Notes under the pieces: model-generated
Databases searched by the model: none
What the model saw: the letters and a program-made list of their open reading frames with translations, nothing else
What the model was told of the DNA's origin: nothing
In this document: positions 45,083 to 54,267 of the stretch, in pieces
Position numbering within the stretch: the first letter of the stretch is position 1
Layout: every line of letters begins with the position of its first letter
Assembly (NCBI GenBank): GCA_963797485.1
Contig: CAWCPF010000003.1
Span: forward strand, 930,001 to 994,000
DNA length: 64,000 nt
Reading direction: 5' to 3'
DNA from: CAWAND01 sp963797485
Lineage (GTDB): Bacteria; Chloroflexota; Anaerolineae; Anaerolineales; E44-bin32
Position numbers and translations under genes: made by a program

Positions 45083-45170
45083 GTCAATATCGTCCTGAGT
45101 TTGCAAGTCGGCGGGAGGGGCAGGGCCGGGCCGGAGTCATCCGGCCCATCGGCTGCGAGACGATCACCGG

Positions 45171-46169
45171 CTAGACATCTCCCTGGACCATATGGCGCGC
45201 CACCCGGACCATGTCCTCGACCTGAGGCACGGCGTGCGCCTCCAACAGGCGGTTATACGGAATGGGGATGTCCAGACCTCCCAGCCTGCGAATAGGGGCG
45301 TCCAGGTAGTCGAACGCCTGGCTGGCGGCAAGCCGGGCGACCACCTCACCCCCAAAACCGCCGGTTTGAACGGCTTCATGAACCACGAGCGCGCGTCCCG
45401 TCTTGATCACCAATTCGATGATCGGTTGCTCGTCCAAAGGCTGGAGCGTGCGCGGATCGATGACCTCGAGCTCGATTCCCTCAGACGCCAGCTGTTGGGC
45501 GGCTTCGAGCGCGCGGGAGACCATCAGCGAGGTGGCGATGACGGTCAGGTCTCGCCCAGGGCGAACGATCTTGGTTTGAGAAAGCGGTACCAGATAGCGG
45601 CCTTCGGGGACCTCGGACTTCGTCTTATACAGAAGCTTGTGCTCGATGAAGACGACCGGATTGTCGTCGTCGATAGCGGCCAGCAGCAGACCCTTGGCGT
45701 CGTAGGCATTGCTGGGCATGACGACTTTCAGGCCGGGGACATGGACGAACCAGTTCTCCAGGCTCTCGGAGTGCTGGGCGGCGGCGCCGGTGCCGGAGCC
45801 GCCAGGCATCCGCAGCACGAATGGGACGGTGGCCTTACCCCCAAACATGAAGCGCACCTTGGCGGCCTGGAGCACAAGTTGTTCCATCGATAGGGTGACA
45901 AAATCCATGAACTGGATCTCGCCGACCGGGCGCATGCCGGTCAGCGATGCCCCCAGGCAGGCGCCGGCGATGGCGGCTTCAGAGATGGGTGTGTCTCGAG
46001 GACGCGACGATCGCCAAACTCGTCGATCAGCCCGGCGGTCACACCGAAGGCGCCGCCGTACACCCCGATGTCTTCGCCGATGAGGAACACACGCGGGTCT
46101 TCGTTCATCGCCAAGCTGGAGCGCTTCGCGCAGGGCCTCGGCGTAGGTCAGTTCCCGGTCCTCAGGCAT
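45171..46169 (-). CDS. pdhB: Pyruvate dehydrogenase E1 component, beta subunit (two compensating frameshifts)
   Basis: The start at 46169 (MPEDRELTYAEALREAL) overlaps the E1-alpha stop. An extra base near 46123 and a missing base near 46000 put about 40 residues out of frame. In the correct frame these read MNEDPRVFLIGEDIGVYGG and GVTAGLIDEFGD. The remainder is clean: ISEAAIAGACLGASLTGMRP, LVVHEAVQTGGFGGEV. The corrected length is 332 residues, normal for the family. It forms E1 with the alpha subunit. Confidence 0.9.
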   Translation of the reverse strand: MPEDRELTYAEALREALQLGDERRPACVPHRRRHRGVRRRLRCDRRADRRVWRSSRPRDTPISEAAIAGACLGASLTGMRPVGEIQFMDFVTLSMEQLVLQAAKVRFMFGGKATVPFVLRMPGGSGTGAAAQHSESLENWFVHVPGLKVVMPSNAYDAKGLLLAAIDDDNPVVFIEHKLLYKTKSEVPEGRYLVPLSQTKIVRPGRDLTVIATSLMVSRALEAAQQLASEGIELEVIDPRTLQPLDEQPIIELVIKTGRALVVHEAVQTGGFGGEVVARLAASQAFDYLDAPIRRLGGLDIPIPYNRLLEAHAVPQVEDMVRVARHMVQGDV

Positions 46170-47180
46170 AGACACCGTCCATGATGGTGGCCACGTCCGG
46201 GTCCGGGCTGGCTTCGGCGAATTCGACCGCGGCGGCGATAGCGGCCTCGGCGGCGAGTTTGTCATGTTCATTGTCGTCTGGGCCGATCAGTCCCTGTTTT
46301 TCCAGCAGGGCGGCAAAGCGCGGGATGGGATCCTTGGCCTGCCAGGCTTTGACCTCATCGCGGGTCCGGTAGAGCTGGCGATCGCTCTTGGAGTGGCCTT
46401 TCCACCGGTAGGTGAGGCCTTCGATCAGGGTCGGCCCCTCGCCTTGGCGCGCCCGCTCGGCTGCAGTTCCGACCGCATCGAGAACCGCCAGCGGATCGTT
46501 GCCATCCACGGTTACGCCGGGGATGCCATAGGCGTCTGCGCGCCGGCTGATGCGGTCGATGTTAAGGCTCGGCCGACGGGCATGGACATGGCGTACTGGT
46601 TGTTTTCGCAGTAGTAGACAATCGGCAGCTTCCAGATCGATGCCATGTTCAAGGCTTCATGGAAGGCGCCTTCGTTGGAGGCCCCATCGCCGAAGACGAT
46701 CAGGCACACTTGGTCGGTTTCTCGGAGCTGGATGCTCAGACCGACCCCGACCGAAATCGGCAGGCCGCCGGCCACAATGCCATTGGCGCCGAGGTTGTTG
46801 CTGGCCACATCGGCGATATGCATTGAACCGCCACGGCCGCGGCAGTAGCCGGTCTCTTTTCCCATGAACTCGGCCATCACGCGGTTGACGTCGGCGCCCC
46901 AGGCGAGCAGATGGCCGTGGCCGCGGTGGTGGTTGAGCAGATAGTCGTGCCCTCGACGCATGGCCCAGCAGGCGCCCACAGCGCTGCCCTCTTGGCCCAC
47001 AGACAAGTGCATCGTTCCGTGGACCTTCCCTAAGCCGTACAGGGCCTCGGCCTTCTCTTCGAAGGTTCGAATCAGCCACATGGTCTCCAACATCTTGCGG
47101 GCATCGTCTGCCCCGAGATCTTCCAAAACCCTCAGGTCATTCGGGACCTGTTTAACCCTTTCGCCATTTTTGCTTGCCAT
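46162..47180 (-). CDS. pdhA: Pyruvate dehydrogenase E1 component, alpha subunit (one frameshift)
   Basis: ATG 47180 (MASKNGERVKQ) has GGAG six bases upstream; GTG 47192 is less likely. The thiamine diphosphate motif is VFGDGASNEGAFHEALNMAS ending at YCENNQYAMS. A base is missing near 46563. Correcting it joins PVGRAL to NIDRISRRADAYGIPG and then VDGNDPLAVLDAVG. The corrected length is 339 residues. The substrate is taken as pyruvate from overall similarity; acetoin or branched-chain acids cannot be excluded. Confidence 0.9.
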
Positions 47181-47245
47181 CTCAAACTCCACACTCTTGG
47201 AAACGAACCATCCAAATCAAAATAGTCGGGTTGCCAAAGCGGGAA

Positions 47246-47539
47246 TCACTTCAACCCGGCATCTTGGCTAAAATTGCCTTCGACAAGATCTCTGAGAGCG
47301 TTCAAAGCCTGCTCGGCCTGTTCCCCCTCCGCCTGGACTGAGATGTCGTTGTCCTTCTGGACTCCGAGCAATAGCAGTTCGAGCGGGCTCTTCCCGTTAG
47401 AAGGCCCCTTGCCTGAGGTGAGATTTGTCACCCGGACATCGCACGGAAACTGTTTTGCAAGTTTGACAAACTGGGCCAAGGGTCGTGCATGAAGGCCAGC
47501 CTCGTGATGGATGGTGAGCTTGATTTCTGCCATCGGCAT
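47246..47539 (-). CDS. ptsH: HPr-family phosphocarrier protein, unit 2
   Basis: The active histidine lies in HHEAGLHARPLAQFVKLA. The Ser-46 position is kept in NGKSPLELLLLGV. I chose ATG 47539 (MPMAEIKL), behind GGAGAGG; 47533 is possible. The product is about 97 residues. It lies between a SorC regulator and pdhA on the minus strand, divergent from the glucitol-type PTS that carries the second enzyme I, and probably feeds that PTS. Confidence 0.9.
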   Translation of the reverse strand: MPMAEIKLTIHHEAGLHARPLAQFVKLAKQFPCDVRVTNLTSGKGPSNGKSPLELLLLGVQKDNDISVQAEGEQAEQALNALRDLVEGNFSQDAGLK

Positions 47540-47659
47540 CCCATTCACCTCTCCGGAAAATTCTCCCTGCGGCGATGGCCGCACGCTTCAAGGCTTATCA
47601 AGGAGGGCAGACCATGCCCGATCTTGAAGGTGCGCGCCCAACTCACGGCCAAGACCTCC

Positions 47660-48677
47660 TCAGTCCGCAGGCGCCGAAGCCAACCGGGCTTGGTTTGGAT
47701 GGCTGAATTTGTCCGCTTCGGCACCATCCAAGTCCAAAATACGTTCGACGGCCAGACTATCGGTCACCAAGATGTCGATGTAGTGACCGCGGAGTGCGCC
47801 CAAAATGGCAGGTGCCTTTCCCGCGCCGCCTGCCACGCCGATCACAACGCAGTTCGGGCGGCTTATGGTCTCCAGGGATACACCGATGGCGCGCTGATTG
47901 ATATCGATGTCGAGAATGCGACCGTCTTTGTCGTAATGGCAGGCGCAGATATCCCCAATCGCGCCGGTCGCCTTGATGGCCATCATTTCTTTGGGCTGGG
48001 TATATCCAGCCCGAACCAGGCTTGAAATGTCGGGCTCGACGCTACCGATCCCCACCAGCGCCACGTCGGCCTGGCTGGCCAGCGCCAACGTCTCGCGAAT
48101 GTTGCTTTCCTGCAGCAGAGCATGGCGGATGGAGGGGTCGTCAACGATCAGGGGGGCGTTGAGTGTGTAGTAGTCGGCGCCAAGGGTCTGGGCGAGACTG
48201 CGGGCGAGCTCCGGGCCATCAATGAGTGGGTCACCCCGCCCGGCCGCCCCGATCATTTGAACGACGCGGACCTTGCTCCACTCACGTGCGCGCAAGGCGT
48301 TGGCTACCTCATAGATCGCCGTTCCCCATGAAATGCCGAGGATACTCTCTTCGGTCAGCACCTTGTCCAAACAGGCTGCACCTAAACGGCCCAACTGTCG
48401 CAGCGCGCGTTGATCGCTGGCCGTGCCCCTGGCGACCACATACGCCTCCCGAAGCCCGTAGCGGTCGCGGAACTTGCGTTCCAACTCGACGGCTCGGTTC
48501 AAAGGGAAGTGGATACGAATTTCAACGAATTCCTCGCTGGTGGGCTTCGAGGAGCAGCCGGGAAACCGCCGAACGCGAATAGCCAATCTCGCGTGCAATC
48601 TCAGCCTGGGTCATGTGCTGCTCGTAGTACATGTTCGCGATGTTGGCCAGGAGCTGCGCCCGCTCTTCGATTGCCAT
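47660..48677 (-). CDS. SorC/DeoR-family sugar-binding transcriptional regulator (one frameshift)
   Basis: The start at 48677 is MAIEERAQLLANIANMYYE, with a helix-turn-helix (MTQAEIAREIGYSRSAVS). One extra base near 48522 separates EAHQRGI from VEIRIHFPLNRA. The sugar-phosphate-binding domain is intact (ILGISWGTAIYEVANAL, ALVGIGSVEPDISSLVRAG). The corrected length is 338 residues. It probably controls the divergent PTS unit 2 and its own HPr/pdh operon through the CACA(A/T)ATGTG sites at 48774 and 48863. Confidence 0.88.
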
Positions 48678-48773
48678 CGAGCCTCCTGCCGCCGGCGGCA
48701 TGCAGAGGGGAGTTTCCCTTTAGATTTGTTATACACCCGCCTCCGCTCTTTGTGAACATTATTCCACCGAAGT

Positions 48774-48872
48774 CACAAATGTGCAATGACGACCTACTGC
48801 TCGTTCCTCCTATCCTTGCGCCAGGATGCCCCACAAAGGGTTGGTGGATAGATGTCTGCCTTCACATATGTG
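48774..48872. promoter_or_regulatory. Two symmetric sites in the divergent control region (candidate SorC operators)
   Basis: CACAAATGTG (48774-48783) and CACATATGTG (48863-48872, inside the perfect palindrome TTCACATATGTGAA) are 89 bases apart between sorC and the PTS operon. AT-rich promoter-like sequence (TTGAGA, TATATATAG) follows at 48897-48922. No gene is visible between 48678 and 49365. Confidence 0.5.
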
Positions 48873-49238
48873 AAACTCTATTGCAAATGATACCTTTTGA
48901 GAAAATCGGGGTTATATATAGTGTAAGTGTTTCCGGTCGAGAAACTGGAAGGCGAAAAGGGCTCAGAGTGGAGCACTTGTCGCCCAAGGTGCAGATCCAT
49001 CCGTGGCGCATTCCAAGTCTGAATCGGAGGCGGGCTAATGTGTATAGCCGCGCAGCCAAAACCAAGGCCATGAAACGGCCGGTGCCGCGTTTGTTATCGG
49101 CTCCTTCGCTCCCCTGTATTCGATTTTGGATTTGGGATATCAGAAGCATGCGTCGCGCCTCACTCGAATATGAACCGCCGTCCAGGAAGTTCTGGATGGA
49201 ATGTATTCGAACCACGGGCTCATCGAAGGGAAGTCGGG

Positions 49239-49278
49239 ACAGGTCGGGCCGAAAGACGGCCGACCTGTTTTGTTTTTT
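49239..49278 (+). terminator. Terminator inside the leader of the glucitol-type PTS operon
   Basis: The arms ACAGGTCGGGCCG and CGGCCGACCTGT (one bulged G, loop AAAGA) are followed by TTTTGTTTTTT. No plus-strand gene precedes it, so it lies in the untranslated leader about 90 bases before gutM. Hence it may be an attenuator rather than an end-of-gene terminator. Confidence 0.65.
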
Positions 49279-49365
49279 CCAACTCGGGCAAAGGGCTGCC
49301 GCGCTCCTAACCCGGGGACTCCACCCGAGCCGTGTTACCCATGTTCACGGGATAGGTAGAACGCG

Positions 49366-49818
49366 ATGCAGTCTACGGCTACCGCCATCATATTTTGCTC
49401 GCGGGGGCATGGTTCCTTCAGTACTTCATGGCCTTCCTTCAGCTGCGGCGCTTCTACAAGCGGGTGGCTCAGCTCCATCGTCTGGGCAGTGTGTGGATCG
49501 GTGTGGAGGGATCCGCATGGAGGCGGCGGACGTATGCCATCCTGGTGGTGGACAAGAAGGGGCGAGTGGCCAAAGTCGAACAGCTCTCCGGCTGGACGGT
49601 GTGGGCGAGCCCTAAACCCGTTCCCGGCCTGGAAGCCATTACGCTCGATACGTTGATGAATGATTTCCATCGATTTGCCGGTCAATAAGAAGCTTCGCCT
49701 GGCGCTGCAGAATGCTGTGGGGCACATACGTGCCGCGGAACAGAGAAAGAAATCGGAGTCCGTCCCCACAGATGAGACGACCTCAAACGAGGAGGTTCTG
49801 GGGGAGTCCGCCGGTTGA
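49366..49818 (+). CDS. gutM: GutM/SrlM-family glucitol operon protein (two compensating frameshifts)
   Basis: GutM is known in enterobacteria as an activator of the glucitol operon. ATG 49366 (MQSTATAII) has GGATAGG upstream. A T missing from the run at 49393-49396 and one extra base near 49668 disturb the frame. Corrected, it reads LLAGAWFLQYFMAFLQLRRF, GSVWIGVEGSAWRRRTYAIL and a charged tail NKKLRLALQNAVGHIRAAEQ, 150 residues. It has one N-terminal membrane helix. It is first in the PTS operon. Confidence 0.78.
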
Positions 49819-49934
49819 GGTCATCGCCGCGGCCAAACAGCTGCCTTGGGAAGGAGGCGATATTCGAGAGAAATCCTATCTAAAGACAGGACTCGTAGTC
49901 GGAGCTTTTCTCATCTGTTAGGGAGGAACTACCT

Positions 49935-50495
49935 ATGGTCCAAGCAGCACTGTGGTTCATTGGCCTGTTCCAGGCTGGGGCCACCGTCTTCGTCGGCCTC
50001 GTCACGGGCATTATTCCGCTCGTGATCGTGCTGATGACGGCAGTCAACGCGCTGATCGCCCTCATTGGGCAGGAGCGCATTGAGGGCTTCGGCAAGTTCG
50101 CCGCCCGCCCGGGTTGGCTTTTCCTGCCCCTTCGATATCTGGCTCTGCCCGTTGTATCGGTGTTCTTCTTGCTGAACCCGATGGCCTACACGATGGGGCG
50201 GTTCTTGCCGGAGAAGTACAAGCCGGCGTTCTATGACGCGGCTGTCTCCTATGTTCACCCTCCACTGGGGATCTTCCCGCATATCAACCCGGGCGAGCTC
50301 TTCGTCTGGTTGGGGATTGCCCAGGGCGTTCAGACCGGCTACGGCACCGAGGCGATGACGGCGCTGGCCGTGCGCTATCTGCTGGTCGGCCTGATCGTTA
50401 TCCTCATCCGCGGCATCTTGACTGAGCGAATCACGGCCTTCATGTGGAACCCTGTGGACGCCGGCGAAGTCGAGCCCGCGGTTGAAATGGCCTAG
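49935..50495 (+). CDS. srlA: PTS glucitol/sorbitol-type IIC component (SrlA-like)
   Basis: The 186-residue membrane protein has four or five helices and family segments FQAGATVFVGLVTGIIPL, NALIALIGQERIEGFG and AVSYVHPPLGIFPHINPGELF. It forms the sugar channel with the next gene product. GGGAGGAACTACCT precedes the ATG. Substrate specificity beyond the glucitol-type family cannot be read. Confidence 0.92.
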   Translation: MVQAALWFIGLFQAGATVFVGLVTGIIPLVIVLMTAVNALIALIGQERIEGFGKFAARPGWLFLPLRYLALPVVSVFFLLNPMAYTMGRFLPEKYKPAFYDAAVSYVHPPLGIFPHINPGELFVWLGIAQGVQTGYGTEAMTALAVRYLLVGLIVILIRGILTERITAFMWNPVDAGEVEPAVEMA

Positions 50496-50505
50496 GAGGG
50501 ATGAA

Positions 50506-51043
50506 ATGAATGCAATTGCTAAGCCCCTTGAAAGAATTGGCCGAGGCGTCGGGCAAGTCGTAGGCATCCTGTATCAGGCCGGCCGCGATTGGATCGACCA
50601 GGTCGTCGTCAACATCCTGCCCTTCATGGCCTTCATCGCCTTCGTCATCGGCATTATCAATGCCACTGGCGTCGGCAGCGCCCTTGCCAATTTGTTGAAG
50701 CCACTGGCGGGCAACGTAATCGGCATGGTTATCATGTCGCTGATTGTGGGCTTGCCCGTGCTGTCGCCCCTACTGGGCCCCGGCGCGGTCGTTGCCCAAA
50801 TCATCGGAACCCTACTCGGTTCAACCTTTTTCGCCAACAAGATCCTGCCCCTGTCGATGGCCCTGCCGGCGCTCTTTGCCATCAACCCGCAGGTAGGGTG
50901 TGACTTCATCCCCGTCGGGTTGGCACTCGGCGAGGCGGAACCGTATACCGTCGAAATTGGTGTGCCGGCTGTGTTGTTCTTCGCAATTCGTCACCGGTCC
51001 GGTGGCGGTTGTCATCGCCTGGGCCTTGAGCTTCGGTCTGTAG
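50506..51043 (+). CDS. PTS glucitol/sorbitol-type second IIC part (SrlE C-terminal domain, one frameshift)
   Basis: In E. coli this membrane domain is fused behind IIB in SrlE; here it is a separate gene. Seen: INATGVGSALANLLKPLAGN, GLPVLSPLLGPGAVVAQII, NPQVGCDFIPVGLALGEAEP. One extra base near 50986 spoils the end; skipping it gives FVTGPVAVVIAWALSFGL and a stop at 51043. The corrected length is 178 residues. An AGGAGGG site lies before ATG 50506. Confidence 0.86.
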
Positions 51044-51088
51044 TCGTCTGACGGCCCAGCAGGGTAGTCATGTGTGGGTTGAATTGAT

Positions 51089-51119
51089 CCTTGAGGGAGG
51101 GGCTGCCCCTCCCTCAAGG
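51089..51119. other. Perfect intercistronic hairpin
   Basis: CCTTGAGGGAGGGG and CCCCTCCCTCAAGG are exact complements around CTG. The hairpin lies between the IIC and IIB genes, with no T-run. It may protect or partly terminate the transcript. Confidence 0.6.
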
Positions 51120-51219
51120 TGGCATAATTGGGGAGATGCATCTTTTTTTCCCGACAGGTGCGGGGGCAAACGACCCGGTTCGTCCTTATCAGAACAAATT
51201 GAAAGGAGGTCAATTCCAG

Positions 51220-51600
51220 ATGGCAGAGAAGCAGTATCGCAAGGTCAAGGTTACTAAGGGACCCAAGGGGTGGGGTGGCCCGCTGGTGATCGAACCGAAA
51301 CCCGGCAAGGACTTGATCTATTCGGTCACGGGAGGTGGAATTCACCCTTTGGCCCAGCACATCGCCGACCTGACCGGGGGAACCCCGTTCGATGGTTTCA
51401 AGTCGAAGGCGGCCTTCGAGGCCATCGCCTGCGCCGTGATTGACTGCGGCGGGACCGCCCGGGTGGGCGTGTACCCGATGAAGAAGGTGCCGACCATCGA
51501 CATTTACCCAACCTCACCTTCGGGGCCGCTGTTCCGGTTCATCAAGGCCGACATTTTTGTCTCGGGTGTCCGTCCGGAGGACGTCGAACTCATCGACTAG
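51220..51600 (+). CDS. srlE: PTS glucitol/sorbitol-type IIB component (SrlE N-terminal domain)
   Basis: ATG 51220 follows the near-ideal site GAAAGGAGGT. The 126 residues match the N-terminal IIB part of SrlE: KVKVTKGPKGWGGPLVIEP, VTGGGIHPLAQHIADLTGG, and the phosphocysteine region AIACAVIDCGGTARVGVYP. Having IIB as a separate polypeptide downstream of the membrane parts differs from E. coli gene order. Confidence 0.9.
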   Translation: MAEKQYRKVKVTKGPKGWGGPLVIEPKPGKDLIYSVTGGGIHPLAQHIADLTGGTPFDGFKSKAAFEAIACAVIDCGGTARVGVYPMKKVPTIDIYPTSPSGPLFRFIKADIFVSGVRPEDVELID

Positions 51601-51697
51601 CCGGGTGAACGGCGGCAAGCGCCGGTCCTGGCAAAGTTGGGGCGGTGCCTCCCCTTGAAGAGGGTGGATTTCGTGCCGCTCCTTGGAGCGAACTGCG

Positions 51698-52065
51698 GTG
51701 GTCAAATATTCAGCCCAAGTCACCCAGATTGGCCCGCTGGTGTCCGAGTTCATCGAGCATGGGATTTCTGGTTCTCTTTGGCGCCGACGCGCCTGAGGAA
51801 TTGGCGGAGTTCTCCGTGCTCCACGACGGCGAAACCCTGGTTGCACCGGTCGAGCCTGGGGATGAAGTCTCGTTAGGCAGTCACACTTTCGATGTTTTGG
51901 CGGTCGGCGATGTGGCCAACAGCAATTTGGGCAGCGCTAGGCCATCTCATTCTCAAATTCAATGGACAATCTACAGTCGAGATGCCGGGCGACGTATGCC
52001 TGGAGGCGAAGCCGCTGCCGCCGGTAGAGATCGGCATGCATCTAACCATCCAGAACGGCGCTTAG
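51698..52065 (+). CDS. srlB: PTS glucitol/sorbitol-type IIA component (SrlB-like, two frameshifts)
   Basis: GTG 51698 has TTGGAG upstream and opens VKYSAQVTQIGPLVSEFIEHG. An extra base in a GGG run near 51761 and another near 51937 break the frame. Corrected, it reads FLVLFGADAPEELAEFSVLHD, GSHTFDVLAVGDVANSNLGHL and ends GMHLTIQNGA at 52065. The resulting 121 residues are normal for SrlB. The phosphorylated histidine is expected in the GHLILKFNG region. The uncorrected frame appears fused to the next gene; it is not. Confidence 0.88.
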
Positions 52066-52088
52066 AGACGCCAGGAGTCCAAACCAAC

Positions 52089-53403
52089 ATGTCGTTGAAA
52101 GAGCTTTTGTCTGAACATGAAAAGAAGACAGGATCACCGATCCGGGTCGGCCTGGTGGGGGCGGGGCAGATGGGGACGGGGCTCATCAGCCAGATCGAGA
52201 AAATGGTGGGCATGCGAGTGGTCGCCGTGGCGGACGTTTTGCCCGACCGTGCCAGGGCCGCCTACGTCGAGTCCGATGTGGATCCAATCCTCGTCGTACA
52301 AGAGGAGAGCGATCCGCAAGCTGCCGGGCGGCAGGTTCGGGACGGAAAGCGGGTCGCCAGTCATTCTTCCGAGCTGATCGCGCACATCCCCGACCTGGAT
52401 GTGATCGTTGAATGTACCGGTATTCCCGAGGTCGGGGCGGTCGTGTGCAAGCATGCTATCTTGGCCCACAAGCACGTGGTCAACATGAACGTTGAAACGG
52501 ACTGCACGGTCGGCTTTCGCCTGGCTGAGATGGCGCGTCAGGCTGGCGTCGTTTACACGCTGACTGCCGGCGATGAGCCCGGCACGATCAAAGAGATTTA
52601 CGATTTCGCCGACGCGCTCGGCTTTGAGATCGTCACAATCGGCAAGGGGAAGAACAATCCGCTGGATCCCACCGCTACGCCGGAAACGGTTGCCGAAAAA
52701 GCCAAAGCTCAAAACATGAGCGCCAAGATGCTGGCCTCGTTCGTGGACGGCACCAAGACCATGGTGGAGATGACGGCCGTCGGCAACGCCACAGGATTCC
52801 CCCCTGAAGTTAGGGGAGCCCACGGACCCACGGTCAAAGTCGACGAGCTGGCGAAAGTCTTCGTTCCGAAGGAAGATGGCGGCATCATGGAGGGGAAGGG
52901 CGCCGTGGATTACGCCCTAGGCTCGATCGCGCCAGGGGTGTTTGTGATCATCACCACCGACCAGCCAAAGATCATCGCGGACCTCAAGTACCTGCACCTG
53001 AACGGTCACGGCCAGTATTGGGCCCTGTACCGTCCTTACCACCTGGCCAATCTGGAAACGCCGATTGCCATTGCCAGGACGTGCCTTTACGAGGAAGCGA
53101 CGATCAACACCCAGCGTCCACCGGTGGCTGAAACCCTGGCCATGGCCAAGCGGGATTTGAAAGCTGGAGAGAAGGTCGATGCCCTCGGCGGCTTCACCGT
53201 TTACGGTTGCATCGATCGGGCGGATGTGGCGAAGTCTGAAGGGATCGTGCCGCTGGGTATCTCGGTCGGGGCGACCCTCACCCGAGATGTAACGAAGGGT
53301 GAGCCGCTGCATTTCTCGGAGGTAGAACTGGACGAGAGTCTAAACCATCTTCAAACTGCGAATGGAGCAGGACGAGATGGTTGCCCCCGCGCAGCCGGCC
53401 TGA
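52089..53403 (+). CDS. SAF-domain NAD(P)-dependent dehydrogenase, COG4091 type (one frameshift near the end)
   Basis: ATG 52089 (MSLKELLSEHEKKTGSPIRVG) follows CCAGGAG. The N-terminal Rossmann part (GLVGAGQMGTGLISQIEKM) is followed by HVVNMNVETDCTVG, TLTAGDEPGTIKEIYDFAD and IGKGKNNPLDPTATPE. The C-terminal SAF domain contains VDALGGFTVYGCIDRA. One extra base near 53342 hides the true end, KLRMEQDEMVAPAQPA, with a stop at 53403. The corrected length is 437 residues. It is a paralogue of the gene at 36389 and presumably acts on the sugar phosphate delivered by this PTS; the reaction is unknown. Confidence 0.85.
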
Positions 53404-53508
53404 CAAGTTGCAGGGGAAGCAGCCTGGCGGGGGAGCATGTTGGAGCCTGCCAGGCGATGATGGCGCAGAGCCGACCCACAAGGATCACAGTCCGTTCCGA
53501 GAGATCCG

Positions 53509-54153
53509 ATGAACGCCCTGAAAAGACTGGCGCGTCTTTCGACCGATATTGTCACGCTGGTCAATGGCCAACGGCACGTCGACGACAAGACCCGCCACAC
53601 GCTCGTCCCCCCAGGAATTCGAAAGCCGCTGTTAGACGCCGCCCGTAAAGCATCCGACCGCGGCCTTGTCGTCGCCCAGCTGTCGGAGATCAGCGCACGA
53701 CTTCCCGGTGGAAGAATGGTCATCAATGGCGAAGGGACTTGGCTGGCTGATCTTTCCGACAAGGATTTGGCCGTCGTGACCGGCGAGGGGAGCCGAAGCA
53801 TGCTAGACCTGGGTCCCAGCCGGCACACGGCATGGCACCGGTGGATTTATGAGGGCACACAGGCCGTCGCCACGTTGCTATGCCAGCCTGCGGCCGCGAT
53901 CCGCCTGGCTCAGGCCGGCGCCTCTCCCCGAGCCACGGCCTTGCCCGACGCTGCCAGCCTTATGGGCAAGATCGCGGTCATAGAAGCGGATGCGGTTCAA
54001 ATCAAGGGCGCCCTGGCCGGCCGCCATGCCTTGCTCATCCGCGAGCATGGGCTGCTGGTGTGGGGTAAGTCACCGATGTCCGTGGTCAAAATGGCCGAGA
54101 CCGCCACGGCTTGGTGTGTGGCCTCGCTCAGGGACGAGGACCCAAGGGAATGA
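53509..54153 (+). CDS. Class II aldolase/adducin-like protein lacking the metal-binding HxH
   Basis: The 214 residues resemble the FucA/AraD superfamily: ISARLPGGRMVINGEGTWLADL, HRWIYEGTQAVATLL and the C-terminal LLIREHGLLVWGKSPMSVV. Where active enzymes have a VHTH zinc motif, this protein has LLCQ, although the later histidine is kept. So catalysis by the classical route is doubtful. It sits between the SAF dehydrogenase and enzyme I. Confidence 0.7.
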   Translation: MNALKRLARLSTDIVTLVNGQRHVDDKTRHTLVPPGIRKPLLDAARKASDRGLVVAQLSEISARLPGGRMVINGEGTWLADLSDKDLAVVTGEGSRSMLDLGPSRHTAWHRWIYEGTQAVATLLCQPAAAIRLAQAGASPRATALPDAASLMGKIAVIEADAVQIKGALAGRHALLIREHGLLVWGKSPMSVVKMAETATAWCVASLRDEDPRE

Positions 54154-54267
54154 AGGGGAACTCCTAACGGATAAGTAGGCGGTCGTGCCGGCCCGCGGCC
54201 GCCATCGGATGGGCGCAGGAGAGGCCGGCAGGGCACTCGACCGAACCATCGAGAACAGGAGGTCGCT

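Noticed and set aside
49712..49921. A 69-codon frame before the IIC gene
   Set aside because: It overlaps the corrected gutM end in a different frame and has no recognisable features.
51645..53648. Apparent 667-residue fusion of a IIA domain and a SAF-domain dehydrogenase
   Set aside because: The single frame is an accident of indels. Correcting them gives a normal IIA stop at 52065 and a separate start with its own ribosome site at 52089.
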